A stretch of DNA of 42,768 nt from JBMOPD01 sp049323615 (GCA_049323615.1 JBMOPD010000057.1:1-42768); one strand, 5' to 3'; shown: positions 34,537 to 42,630, numbered from the stretch's first letter. Numbers and translations are program-made. Notes: generated by a model not told the origin, from the sequence alone.

Positions 34537-35629
34537 ATCTGACCAGAAAGGTTGTCCCTCCGGGGCCGGTTTCCATCTCGATAGTGGCGTTGTGCCGGGC
34601 GGCGATGCTGTAACACGAGGCCAGGCCCAACCCCGTCCCGTGTTCTTTGGTGGTAAAAAAGGGCGTGCCGACCTTCTCCAGTATGTCCTTGTTAATGCCT
34701 TTCCCCTGGTCCCTCACCGATAAAAACACCTCTTTGCCCACCGCAAAAGTTTTTATGGTCAGATTTCCGCCGGGGCCCATTGCTTCCAGGCCGTTCCGCA
34801 CCAGGTTGAGAACCAGCTGGTTGATTTCTTTCTCGTTCAGGAGTAAATCCGGAACACATCCCAACTTTACGGTGATATCTTTGTTGGAGTTCATCGCGTC
34901 GGCCGTGATTAACGGGTCCAGCGCCTTGATTATGGAGTTGAGGTTCTGTAGTTTTAAATCTTCCGGCCTGTTCCTGGCCAGCGCAAGAAATTCGGTAATG
35001 ATGGCATTTGCCCGGTCCAGTTCGCCGATCATCAGGTCGAAATATTCATGGTATTTCCGGCACTCTGCTTTATCCCCCAACACTTGCAAAAGGCCGCGTA
35101 TGGTGGTCATCGGGTTCCTTATTTCGTGGCCGATACCGGCGGCCATCTGCCCCACCAGGTTCAGCCATTCCAGGCGGGCCAGTTCCTTATGGACTTGCCG
35201 GCGTTCGGAGATGTCGCGCACCGTGCTCAGGTAATTCCCGCCGGGCAGAACGGTGGCGTTGATTTCGGCCGGGATAAGCTTGCCGCCCTTTGCCCACAGC
35301 GTTATTTCACTGAAAACGAATCCATCCTGCAGCAGCCTGGCGAAAACCGGCAGGAGGGCGTCACGGCTGTCGGGACGCTGTATGTTCCGCAGTTCCATCT
35401 GCAGGATCTCCTCCAGTTCATAACCAAGCATGCGGCAGGCCGCGGGATTGGCCTCGATGAACCGCCCCTCCGGGGTAACCACAAAGACGGCGTCCCGTGA
35501 ATGCTCGGTAAGGAGGCGGTAGCGTTCCTGGCTTTCCCGGTCCAGTTTCTCTGCTTCGGCAAGCCTCCGGCGCACCTCCGCCAATTCGCTGATGAGCTGC
35601 TCTCTTGATTTTTCCTCATCTTTCAACAC
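34520..35629 (-). CDS. PAS-domain sensor histidine kinase
   Basis: A soluble (no membrane helix) sensor kinase, 369 aa: an N-terminal coiled coil (about 5-35), one PAS domain (about 36-150), a HisKA dimerisation helix with the phosphorylated H168 in GIGHEIRNPMTTI, and the ATPase with N-box NLVRNGLEAM, G1 DQGKGI and G2 GTGLGLAS. GTG 35629 follows GGGGGAG. No response regulator is nearby, so it is an orphan; the N-terminal style resembles the KinA/sporulation-type kinases of Firmicutes (inference). The 265-bp gap to the amidase gene shows no clear gene. Confidence 0.92.
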   Translation of the reverse strand: MLKDEEKSREQLISELAEVRRRLAEAEKLDRESQERYRLLTEHSRDAVFVVTPEGRFIEANPAACRMLGYELEEILQMELRNIQRPDSRDALLPVFARLLQDGFVFSEITLWAKGGKLIPAEINATVLPGGNYLSTVRDISERRQVHKELARLEWLNLVGQMAAGIGHEIRNPMTTIRGLLQVLGDKAECRKYHEYFDLMIGELDRANAIITEFLALARNRPEDLKLQNLNSIIKALDPLITADAMNSNKDITVKLGCVPDLLLNEKEINQLVLNLVRNGLEAMGPGGNLTIKTFAVGKEVFLSVRDQGKGINKDILEKVGTPFFTTKEHGTGLGLASCYSIAARHNATIEMETGPGGTTFLVRFKNHL

Positions 35630-35894
35630 GGAGCTCCCCCTTAAAAAACTTCAAAAAGGGAAATGGCTCAGCTTATGTAGACATTATACACGCTTAGCCA
35701 TGGGTTATTATGTCGAATACGGCCAAATAACAATATTTAATAGTGTCTTTGAATCCGGGACTTTGGCAAGCTGGAAATACTGGCCGCCGAACAGCCGATG
35801 TGGCCTCCGTTATCATTGCCAATTCCGGATTTTAAGGAGGGCAAAGCACTGTCCGGGTAGAAACATTATTCAGAAAATGTGAACTGGGGGAGTA

Positions 35895-37340
35895 ATGATG
35901 AAAAAAGCGGATGGGCTTTGCTATCTTCCGGCGGCCGAACTGGCCGGCATGATCCGGGAAAAAAAGGTTTCCCCGGTGGAGGTGGTGTCGGCTTTTCTGG
36001 ACAGGATTGACAGGATAAACCCGGTGATCAACGCATACTGCACTGTGGCGCACGATACGGCCCTGGCCGCCGCCAGGGAAGCCGAACAGGCGGTGATGTC
36101 GGGGACGGCCTGCGGGCCCCTGCACGGGGTCCCCGTGGCCATTAAAGACCTGACCTCCACGGCGGGAATCAGGACCACTTACGGGTCCAAAATATTTGAA
36201 AATCATGTCCCCTCCAGGGACTCGGTGTTCGTTGAAAGGGTGAAAAGGGCGGGGGGGATAATACTGGGCAAGACGAACACCCCGGAGTTCGGCCACAAGG
36301 CCGTCACCGACAATGTGCTGTTCGGACACACCAGGAATCCCTGGAACCCGGATCGGGTGGCCGGTGGATCCAGCGGCGGTTCGGCGGCCGCGGTGGCGGC
36401 CGGCCTGACCCCCCTGGCCGAGGGCAGCGACGGAGGCGGTTCGGTGCGCATCCCTGCCGCCGCCTGCGGGGTCTACGGTTTTAAGCCGGGCTACGGCAGG
36501 ATACCCATGGATGCCATTTCTACCCGTTTTTCCTCGGTTTCTCCTTTTCTGCATTTCGGAGTAATCACCAGGAATGTTACCGATGCCGCCCTGTTTCTTT
36601 CCGTGGTTTCGGGGCCGGACAGCCGTGACCCCTTTTCCTTGCCGGATACCGGGGAGGATTTTGTTTCCAGCGCCCGGGGGGAGTCCGGGGGGCTGCGCAT
36701 AGCCTTCAGCCCGGACCTGGGGTATTTTACCGTGCACAGCGAGGTGAGGGAGGTCGTCCGGAAGGCAGTGGGTGTTTTTACCGATGCCGGCTGCATCGTA
36801 GAAGAGGCGGACCCCGGATTCAGCAATCCCGCCGAGACCGTGCTGGGGGTCTTCAACATGCTGTGGTGCGTCCATTACGCGGCTTTTTACAAGGGATTCC
36901 TGGAGCAGTGGGGACAGTACATGTCTCCGGGAGTCAAGGCCATGATCAGGGTGGGCGCAGGGATATCCGCGGTGCAGTACAAACAGTTTGATCTGATGAG
37001 GCAGGAAGCCTGGGACAAAATCGAGGGACTGCTGGCCCGGTACGATCTTATCGTTACCCCCACGTTGGCGGTTCCGGCCTTTGAGATTGGCCCGCCCGGC
37101 CCCAACGAAATAGAGGGCCGGCCCGTAGACCCGTACAGCGGGTGGTACCTTACCTACCCCTTCAACCTGACCGGCCATCCGGCTGCCTCGATACCATGCG
37201 GGCTCAGCGAGGATGGCCTGCCCATCGGACTGCAGATCATCGGCCCGCGCTTTGGTGAACCGGTGGTTTTGAGGGCTTCGGCGTTGTTTGAAAAAGCCGG
37301 GCCGTGGCAGGACAAAAAACCGGGCATTGCTCAAGGGTAA
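35895..37340 (+). CDS. Amidase signature family amidase (GatA-like)
   Basis: It hydrolyses amide bonds. The Ser-cisSer-Lys triad is in place: Lys in GVPVAIKDL (about 80), cis-Ser in the block GGSSGGSAAAVAAG (about 160), and nucleophilic Ser in GSDGGGSVRIPA (about 185). Length 481 aa fits. ATG 35895 or ATG 35898 may start it; GGGGAG precedes both. No gatB or gatC lies nearby and the sequence C-terminal to the core differs from GatA, so a stand-alone amidase rather than the tRNA amidotransferase is likely. The substrate is unknown. Confidence 0.88.
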   Translation: MMKKADGLCYLPAAELAGMIREKKVSPVEVVSAFLDRIDRINPVINAYCTVAHDTALAAAREAEQAVMSGTACGPLHGVPVAIKDLTSTAGIRTTYGSKIFENHVPSRDSVFVERVKRAGGIILGKTNTPEFGHKAVTDNVLFGHTRNPWNPDRVAGGSSGGSAAAVAAGLTPLAEGSDGGGSVRIPAAACGVYGFKPGYGRIPMDAISTRFSSVSPFLHFGVITRNVTDAALFLSVVSGPDSRDPFSLPDTGEDFVSSARGESGGLRIAFSPDLGYFTVHSEVREVVRKAVGVFTDAGCIVEEADPGFSNPAETVLGVFNMLWCVHYAAFYKGFLEQWGQYMSPGVKAMIRVGAGISAVQYKQFDLMRQEAWDKIEGLLARYDLIVTPTLAVPAFEIGPPGPNEIEGRPVDPYSGWYLTYPFNLTGHPAASIPCGLSEDGLPIGLQIIGPRFGEPVVLRASALFEKAGPWQDKKPGIAQG

Positions 37341-37349
37341 TAAAGAGGT

Positions 37350-38594
37350 CTATCGTTTCCTGATCTCCTGCCAGGCGTCCCTGGCCCGGTTGACCATGTA
37401 AGGGTAGCTCTTTTTTTCCGGGTGCTGCGTTATCCTGACGAACCAGTTGACGGCGCCCCTTTCATCCCCCAGGATAAGATGAAGCTGCCCCAAAAGGAAC
37501 ATCAGGTTCATCTCCTCCTTGGGGTTTTCCACGGGGTCTTTCTCAAAGGACCGGGACAGGTGGTACAGGGCTTTATCCAGGCTCTGGCGCTCCGGCTGCT
37601 GCATGTTCTGATAGCGGTACAGCCAGCCCAGCTTCAGGAACAGCTTGCCCATGGTGGAATCGTCGGCGCCCCTAAGGCGCTGGCATTCTATGGCCAGCTT
37701 AAAGGTTTCCACGGCGTCTTCCAGGGTTCTTGAAGCGCAGTAGTTTGTACCCTGCCACAGCCCGGATAGCGCCCTGGCCATGCCTTTCTTCAGGTCAACT
37801 TTTACCGGGCTGTAGGTTGAATTGTTGAACGAGTACCCGCACCTGGGGCAGACATTGATTTCGTAATATAGGGGGTTTACAGTTCTATAGTACATGCAAA
37901 AATCTTCATCGGTTTTTTCCACCATTATGTGTTTCTGGCGGGGCTTTAGCGTCTGAAAGCGGGTGGAGCACAGGGGGCAGGTGTATTCTTTCTTGAAAAA
38001 GACACCATTGGTGTCCGGCCCTTCTTCCTGGTCTTCCGGGGTAATTTCCTGGTTTTCCTCGCTGATTGACGGGGTAATGTCCTCCTGTTTGATATTGGGA
38101 TTTTTTACGGAGTACGTTTCGGGAATCTCCAGCCCGGATGACAACAATATTCTCAGCAGGCTGTCCTCCCGGATCAGGGCTTCCCGGGCCCGGCTGCCCA
38201 TAAATTTTATGTAGTTCTTGGAGAATTCCGGGTTATCCCTGATGGCTGAATGCAAGGTCAGCCTGTCTATGCAGATCACCACCGAATTTTCGGCCGCCCG
38301 CAGGCCCGCCACGATAGGGGACCCCTCCAGCACGTAAGCCTCTCCGAATATCTCTCCCCTGGTCAGGGTCTGCAGGACAATTTCAGTGTCATCATCAATT
38401 TTTTTGTACAATTCCAGTTTGCCCGAGGCCACAATGAAGAGGCTGTTGCAGTGCTTGCCCTCATCCAGGACAGGCTTGCCCTTGTTGAATTTCAGGGATC
38501 CCGCGTTTTCAGCCAGCCTTGCCAGGAGGACCGGCCCGAGGTTTTGAAACAGGGGGATAGCTTTGAAGAAGTTCATAACCACATCGGTGTTCAA
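37350..38594 (-). CDS. cNMP-binding, DUF2225 and TPR multidomain protein
   Basis: A 414-aa fusion. Residues about 12-130 form a cyclic-nucleotide-binding (CRP-type) beta-barrel with FNKGKPVLDEG and GEIFGEAYVLEG; it lacks the usual helix-turn-helix after the barrel. After a Glu-rich linker (about 165-200) comes DUF2225 with a zinc-like set CPLC and CPRCG. The C-terminal ~130 residues form TPR-like helices. The role is unknown; a cytoplasmic sensor or scaffold is inferred. TTG 38594 lies ten bases after GGGGAG. The convergent amidase gene ends 9 bp away. Confidence 0.85.
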   Translation of the reverse strand: MNTDVVMNFFKAIPLFQNLGPVLLARLAENAGSLKFNKGKPVLDEGKHCNSLFIVASGKLELYKKIDDDTEIVLQTLTRGEIFGEAYVLEGSPIVAGLRAAENSVVICIDRLTLHSAIRDNPEFSKNYIKFMGSRAREALIREDSLLRILLSSGLEIPETYSVKNPNIKQEDITPSISEENQEITPEDQEEGPDTNGVFFKKEYTCPLCSTRFQTLKPRQKHIMVEKTDEDFCMYYRTVNPLYYEINVCPRCGYSFNNSTYSPVKVDLKKGMARALSGLWQGTNYCASRTLEDAVETFKLAIECQRLRGADDSTMGKLFLKLGWLYRYQNMQQPERQSLDKALYHLSRSFEKDPVENPKEEMNLMFLLGQLHLILGDERGAVNWFVRITQHPEKKSYPYMVNRARDAWQEIRKR

Positions 38595-38844
38595 TTTTTG
38601 TCACTCCCCGTTACTTTGGAAAGAATAACCGTATTTATTCTAACATAAGTTTTGTATAATTACTTGCTTTATATTTGCATTTTTTATTAAGTAATTGCTC
38701 TGTAAAAGTATGTAAGTCAAAGCTGTTCTTAACTGCATTGACCCATTATTTTGGTAATTACTCGGGCCGCAGTACCAATTGAGGCAGGAATTTGGCCCGT
38801 TTTAGCCAATAAATTTGATAGCAGTGGGTGGGAGTGATAATCAT
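38595..38844. other. AT-rich divergent intergenic region
   Basis: Between the divergent cNMP/DUF2225 and DUF2334 genes there is no gene. A TATAAT at 38655-38660 and an 8-bp inverted repeat AATTACTT (38658-38665) / AAGTAATT (38689-38696) may be promoter parts; no matching -35 was found. Confidence 0.35.
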
Positions 38845-40740
38845 TTGTATAAGCTCAAGTTACTGGCTGTTTTGATGATAGCAGCAATTCTTGGCGGCTG
38901 TGGCCACGCCAGCGCTTCGGGAGACGGCCCTAAAAAGGCGGCTGAAACGGCGGCCGCCGCCACCCGGAAGGCGATCAGGCCGGCTTTACTGCGGCTGGAG
39001 GATATTGGCCCGGGGGGAGCATACCAGGGCGAAGAAAGTTTAAAAAAGCTCCGGGTCATTGCAGACTACCTGTACCAGGAAGGGGTCCCCTTCCACCTGG
39101 CGCTGATTCCCCGCATGGTAATCCCTGCTAAAGGCTACGATGTGAAAATTACCGATGACAGCCCCTACGTGAAAGATTTTGTGGCCACCGTGAAATATAT
39201 GGAGAGCCGGGGGGGAATTCCGGGTGCCCACGGGTATACCCATCAGAACGGCAATACCCCCAGCGGAGCAGGCTTTGAGTTTTTCGATCAGTCCAAGAAT
39301 CCATCGGTGCCCGATACTTACGAGTATGCCGGGGACCGCATCGAAAGTGCTGTGATGCTTTTTGAGAAGGCCGGAATCACCCCTGCTTTTTGGGAAACAC
39401 CGCATTACACCGCCTCGATCAAGCAATACCCGGCCTTTGAGGAGCAATTCGGCCTGCTTTATGAGAATGTACACCGCAAGCTGGCCTTTAACCATAAAGT
39501 CTTTGACCGTGTGGGCGACGGATACCGGGGGTTTATTACCGTTCCCACGCCCCTGGGGTATGTCGGTGCGGATGGCGATGCCGAAAACATGGTAAAGAGA
39601 CTTGCCTATATAAAGGATAAGGACCTGGCTTCATTTTTTTATCACCCCGTCAGGGAGTTTAACTATATACATAAAACCCGGAAAGACGGGGGAGAAGTTG
39701 TTTACACCTACGATCAGAACTCCCCGCTGCATATTCTTATAAAAGCTTTTAAAGACAGGGGATACACCTTCGTTTCCGTCTATTCCCTGGTGCATTTTAT
39801 CCCCGCCCAGCGGATGGAGGGTCTTCCCTTCAGGGAGGGTGATGAAGTTTTTGCCGGCCAGTTTGAACCGGGTGACAGGGAGGAGATTTTGGTCTTTAAC
39901 AAGGGCAGCAGCCTGTGGCGCCTGTATAAATACACCGCCGCGGGACATTCCCCGAGAAAAGCTGCGGCCTTTGCCGACCGGGGGATCTGGCTCCGGGGCC
40001 GGGCGCCGGAAAACAATGCGGTAACCCTGGTGGCGGACTTTAACGGGGACAAAAGGGACGATCTGATAGTATTCAGCCCCGGCCGGGAGACCTTTACGCT
40101 GGCCGTAAACAGAGGCCAAAAACTGGTTCCGGAGGGAGATACGACCCTCACCCCGTCCGGTTCAAAATCACTGCGCCCCCTGGCCGGGGATTTCAACGGG
40201 GACGGCCTGGCCGATGTGGCGTTATATGACAGGGAGAACCAGAGCATCGGGCTGGCCTTCTCCACCGGGGAGGGTTTTAAGCCGGTGGCCTGGCAGTATA
40301 TCGACCTGCTGAAAAGGGACGGCCAGAAGCTGCTGCCCGGGGACTTTAACGGGGATGATAATTGCGATATCGCCGTACTGGACACCGAAAACGGTGAGTG
40401 GAGGGTATTATTAACCGGACCGGCGGGAGACTTTACCGTTAGTGAGCCTTGGCTGGCCAGGTGGGGGTCCGGGGGCGAATGGCTGCCCTTTGCCGCCGAT
40501 ATTAACGGGGATGGCAAATGCGACCTGGTTATCTATAACCGGACGGGGAACTGGCAAATGGCCGTTTCCGACGGCAAAGGGTTTGTCCCCAGGGGGGAAT
40601 TCGGGCCCTGGGGTGGCAGCGAGAAAGGGGTGCCCCTGGTGGCCGATTTAAACGGCGACGCCCGGGCGGATTTGCTAATCATCGACGGTTTTAAGGGAAA
40701 ATATAATCTGGACACAGCGATATCGGTGTTTGGAAAATAG
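38845..40740 (+). CDS. DUF2334 deacetylase-like lipoprotein with FG-GAP repeats
   Basis: A surface lipoprotein, 631 aa. I chose TTG 38845, ten bases after GGGAG (38830-38834); it gives a short lipoprotein signal with lipobox ILGG-C19. A TTG at 38815 has no ribosome site and would add ten residues. DUF2334 (about 45-310) is related to polysaccharide deacetylases, with LRLEDIGPGG, the HGYTHQNG histidines and FWETPHY. The C-terminal half holds five repeats about 50 residues apart with D-x-N-G-D-x3-D calcium loops (about 398, 449, 500, 552 and 601), as in VCBS/FG-GAP domains. Likely role: binding and trimming of a cell-surface or environmental glycan. Confidence 0.87.
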   Translation: MYKLKLLAVLMIAAILGGCGHASASGDGPKKAAETAAAATRKAIRPALLRLEDIGPGGAYQGEESLKKLRVIADYLYQEGVPFHLALIPRMVIPAKGYDVKITDDSPYVKDFVATVKYMESRGGIPGAHGYTHQNGNTPSGAGFEFFDQSKNPSVPDTYEYAGDRIESAVMLFEKAGITPAFWETPHYTASIKQYPAFEEQFGLLYENVHRKLAFNHKVFDRVGDGYRGFITVPTPLGYVGADGDAENMVKRLAYIKDKDLASFFYHPVREFNYIHKTRKDGGEVVYTYDQNSPLHILIKAFKDRGYTFVSVYSLVHFIPAQRMEGLPFREGDEVFAGQFEPGDREEILVFNKGSSLWRLYKYTAAGHSPRKAAAFADRGIWLRGRAPENNAVTLVADFNGDKRDDLIVFSPGRETFTLAVNRGQKLVPEGDTTLTPSGSKSLRPLAGDFNGDGLADVALYDRENQSIGLAFSTGEGFKPVAWQYIDLLKRDGQKLLPGDFNGDDNCDIAVLDTENGEWRVLLTGPAGDFTVSEPWLARWGSGGEWLPFAADINGDGKCDLVIYNRTGNWQMAVSDGKGFVPRGEFGPWGGSEKGVPLVADLNGDARADLLIIDGFKGKYNLDTAISVFGK

Positions 40741-40760
40741 GGATAACCCCTAATCCCTAT
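40737..40760. repeat. 8-bp inverted repeat between convergent genes
   Basis: ATAGGGAT (40737-40744) and ATCCCTAT (40753-40760) flank AACCCCTA exactly between the stops of the DUF2334 and TusA-like genes. It overlaps both stop codons. It might serve as a two-way terminator but lacks T-runs. Confidence 0.45.
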
Positions 40761-40972
40761 CACTTTATAAGCTTAAGTAAATACTCGCCGCCGTGGAATT
40801 CAACACTGATACTCCACCCCAGTGTGGCGGCCAGCCGGGACACGTTTTCTTTGGCGGCGCTGCTGTCCACCAGCACCTCCACATGTCCTCCCCCGGCCCT
40901 TTCCAGGGCTTTTTTGGTCAGCAGCACAGGCTCCGGGCACAAAAGCCCGCGGGCGTCAACCTTTACTTCCAA
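40760..40972 (-). CDS. TusA/YedF-family sulfurtransferase-like protein
   Basis: A 70-aa SirA/TusA-fold protein. The family Cys is in DARGLLCPEPVLLTKKAL (C12 or so), and the C-terminal half has the expected beta strands. TusA proteins carry a persulfide (or selenide) to biosynthetic targets. The start is TTG 40972 behind GGAGGTG (six-base spacer); a longer open frame upstream only shadows yedE. It overlaps the yedE end by 17 bp. YedE plus YedF pairs are linked to selenium metabolism in comparative studies. The C-terminal DsrE-like half of YedF is missing here. Confidence 0.88.
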   Translation of the reverse strand: MEVKVDARGLLCPEPVLLTKKALERAGGGHVEVLVDSSAAKENVSRLAATLGWSISVEFHGGEYLLKLIK

Positions 40973-42044
40973 AATTAACACCTCCGGCAACCGAACTTGA
41001 TCTGTAGCTTCCCATGGCGCCCACCAGCAGCACAGCGGCAAGGCCTATTACCGTGGCGATCTGGCCGGCCATGGGAACGCCTTTGGGGCCCGCGGCCAGG
41101 CCAAAATTGTGGGCGAAGGCCGCCCCGGCGATAAAACCGGCAATTGTAATGGCACAGTCGGTATTTCCCTCGCCGGCGGCGATTAACTGCCTCAACGGGC
41201 AGCCGCCGAGCAGGGTGGAAGCCGTTCCCGCCAGGGCCATGCCCAAAAAGTTCCATACCCCGTCGGTATGGGCTATGGGCTGCCCCGCGAAGCCAATTTT
41301 AAAGGTTCCTGCGGCAATGTTTGCCGCCAGCGCAAACAACAGGAGGGAAAAGAACCCCACCAGCAGGTGCGTGTCTTTGAACAGTATAAAATCCCTGATG
41401 CCCCCAATCATACAAAACCGTGACCGCTGGGCCAGAATTCCCACAACAAGCCCGGCGGCGGCCGAGACTGTTACCGGGGCGTGCATTGACCCGGGGCCGC
41501 TTTTGCCGGCAAAAAAGAATGACGTTCCTGATAATAACAGTATGATAATGATGATGGCGACAGAGGGGAATATGTAGCCGTTGACACTGTGCAGGCCGCT
41601 TGTCCTCCCCAGGCTGAACCCCCTGTTTAAAAACTGGATGCCGGTAAAAACACCCGCAATCAGCCCCAATATGCCCACGCCGGCGTTCAAGTCCCCGCCG
41701 GCCAGCCGCAGTACCGCGCGGACAGGGCAGCCCAAAAATACGAGCATCCCGATCATGGCCGTAAAGGCCAGAAAAAACCGGGCAAAGGGACTGGATCCCC
41801 CGACGGCTTTAAATTCTCCGGTAAAAAGAGCAGCCAGGAAAGCGCCCGCGATCAGCCCGAAAATCTCCGGACGCATGTACTGGACCGCCTCGGTCCGGTG
41901 AAAGCCCAGTCCACCGCTGATATCCCTGAGAAAACAGGCTATACAATAACCCATATTGGGGGGATTGCCGTACTTCACCAGCAAAACGGCAATTAAACCC
42001 AGTACCCCTCCCGTTACTGCCACCAGTATTTTTTTGTTTTTCAT
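40956..42044 (-). CDS. yedE: YedE/YeeE family transporter, selenium-associated
   Basis: An inner-membrane protein, 362 aa, with about nine to ten hydrophobic segments arranged as two homologous halves. Family marks are MGYCIACFLRDISGG near the N-terminus, VFLGCPVRAVLRL, and in the second half MIGGIRDF and LLGGCPLRQLI. The paired GCP-R motifs are the pore cysteines known from thiosulfate-importing YeeE. It may bring in selenium or sulfur oxyanions. The start is ATG 42044, seven bases after GGGAGG; ATG 42059 would overlap that site. A Sec-like tRNA lies 24 nt upstream on the same strand. Confidence 0.88.
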   Translation of the reverse strand: MKNKKILVAVTGGVLGLIAVLLVKYGNPPNMGYCIACFLRDISGGLGFHRTEAVQYMRPEIFGLIAGAFLAALFTGEFKAVGGSSPFARFFLAFTAMIGMLVFLGCPVRAVLRLAGGDLNAGVGILGLIAGVFTGIQFLNRGFSLGRTSGLHSVNGYIFPSVAIIIIILLLSGTSFFFAGKSGPGSMHAPVTVSAAAGLVVGILAQRSRFCMIGGIRDFILFKDTHLLVGFFSLLLFALAANIAAGTFKIGFAGQPIAHTDGVWNFLGMALAGTASTLLGGCPLRQLIAAGEGNTDCAITIAGFIAGAAFAHNFGLAAGPKGVPMAGQIATVIGLAAVLLVGAMGSYRSSSVAGGVNFGSKG

Positions 42045-42068
42045 GGGACAACCTCCCATATAAAATTG

Positions 42069-42164
42069 TGGAGGGGAGAAGTCGGAATCGAACCGGACTC
42101 CAGCCCGGGTCGCGGGCCGGCCGACAGGTTTGCAGCCTGTGGGGGGACCATCCCCTTTCTCCCC
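42069..42164 (-). tRNA. Noncanonical tRNA-Cys(GCA) with tRNA-Sec shape (tRNA-ReC type)
   Basis: A 96-nt tRNA including encoded CCA (42069-42071). Acceptor: GGGGAGAA pairs with TTCTCCCC, 8 bp. The D stem is GGGG/CCCC with an ATGGT loop. The anticodon stem ACAGG/CCTGT holds the loop CTGCAAA, anticodon GCA (42131-42133). A variable arm of 8 bp (42113-42120 with 42100-42107, one G-U) has a 5-nt loop. The T arm GTCCGG-TTCGATT-CCGAC has one bulged C. The discriminator is U73 (42072). The 8-bp acceptor, long variable arm and short D loop are tRNA-Sec traits; GCA and U73 are CysRS identity elements. This fits tRNA-ReC, described in Desulfotomaculum, which delivers Cys at UGA with SelB. Confidence 0.88.
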
Positions 42165-42166
42165 GC

Positions 42167-42194
42167 TTTATAAATATATTAATTAACAAACCAA
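42167..42194 (-). promoter_or_regulatory. Candidate promoter of tRNA-ReC/yedE
   Basis: On the minus strand TATAAA (42167-42172) follows TTGGTT (42189-42194) after 16 bp, in a very AT-rich stretch just before the tRNA. The -10 is close to the tRNA 5' end, so the start would lie within a few bases of it; an alternative -10 TATATT lies at 42173-42178. Confidence 0.35.
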
Positions 42195-42201
42195 CAATTC
42201 C

Positions 42202-42218
42202 TTTATGTGTTACATAAA
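42202..42218. promoter_or_regulatory. Palindrome upstream of tRNA-ReC, possible operator
   Basis: TTTATGT (42202-42208) and ACATAAA (42212-42218) are perfect inverse arms around GTT. The site lies just upstream of the -35 region of the tRNA-yedE promoter, a usual place for an activator site. The stretch 42219-42515 has no gene I can support: a 77-codon frame from 42205 (or TTG 42238) resembles nothing known. Confidence 0.4.
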
Positions 42219-42516
42219 ACATTTTTATGGAGCAGGATTGGCGGAAAAGCATTTCTTATTGACGGGCGGCGATCAGGCGATAGTAAAAATAGAAGAAGTA
42301 AAACAACCGGGCAAAGCCGGTACAGTGACGGTATATCCTCTCCCGTCCCCGTTCCACTCCGGAATGACCTTAAATCTGCGCTGCATTGCTTTATTCCTCC
42401 CTTCTTTTGGGGAAGCGATTCCAGTTTTTAACATTTAAAGCAATATAATTGCGACAGGGGTTATATAAAAGTTGGCCTTTTACCGATATGGGTTTCGAAA
42501 AGGGTAAAATATACTC

Positions 42517-42547
42517 AAAACTAAAGGCCCCGATCCCTCGGAGCCTT
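42517..42547 (-). terminator. Intrinsic terminator of tRNA-Val
   Basis: Read on the minus strand, AAGGCTCCGA pairs with TCGGGGCCTT (10 bp, one G-U) around GGGA and is followed by TAGTTTT (T-run at 42517-42520). It lies 8 bp past the tRNA-Val CCA and separates it from the tRNA-ReC unit. Confidence 0.8.
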
Positions 42548-42555
42548 GATTTTAC

Positions 42556-42630
42556 TGGTGGGGATGACTGGTTTCGAACCAGTGGCCTCTTGAATGTGAG
42601 TCAAGCGCTCTCCCGCTGAGCTACACCCCC
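42556..42630 (-). tRNA. tRNA-Val(CAC)
   Basis: A standard 75-nt tRNA with encoded CCA: acceptor GGGGGTG with CATCCCC, D stem GCTC/GAGC, anticodon stem CTTGA/TCAAG with loop CTCACAT (anticodon CAC, codon GUG), a 5-nt variable loop and T arm ACTGG-TTCGAAA-CCAGT, discriminator A73. A weak promoter (TTGCGA at 42658-42663, 17 bp, TAAATT at 42635-42640) lies directly upstream. Bases 42664-42768 hold no gene I can support. Confidence 0.95.

Noticed and set aside
34356..34616. Minus-strand frame at the end of the histidine kinase
   Set aside because: It is a shadow of the kinase gene continued into non-coding sequence, with no start signal.
35740..35862. Open stretch before the amidase that could encode about 35 residues
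   Set aside because: No start codon with ribosome site, preceded by stops, and no recognisable similarity. It may be a gene remnant but cannot be supported.
42069..42164. Annotation as a canonical tRNA-Sec
   Set aside because: The anticodon is GCA, not UCA, and the discriminator is U, not G; both point to charging by CysRS. The shape alone is Sec-like.
42205..42438. 77-codon frame between the two tRNA genes
   Set aside because: It covers the palindrome next to the tRNA promoter, has a poor start region and no recognisable sequence. A TTG start at 42238 is possible but unsupported.
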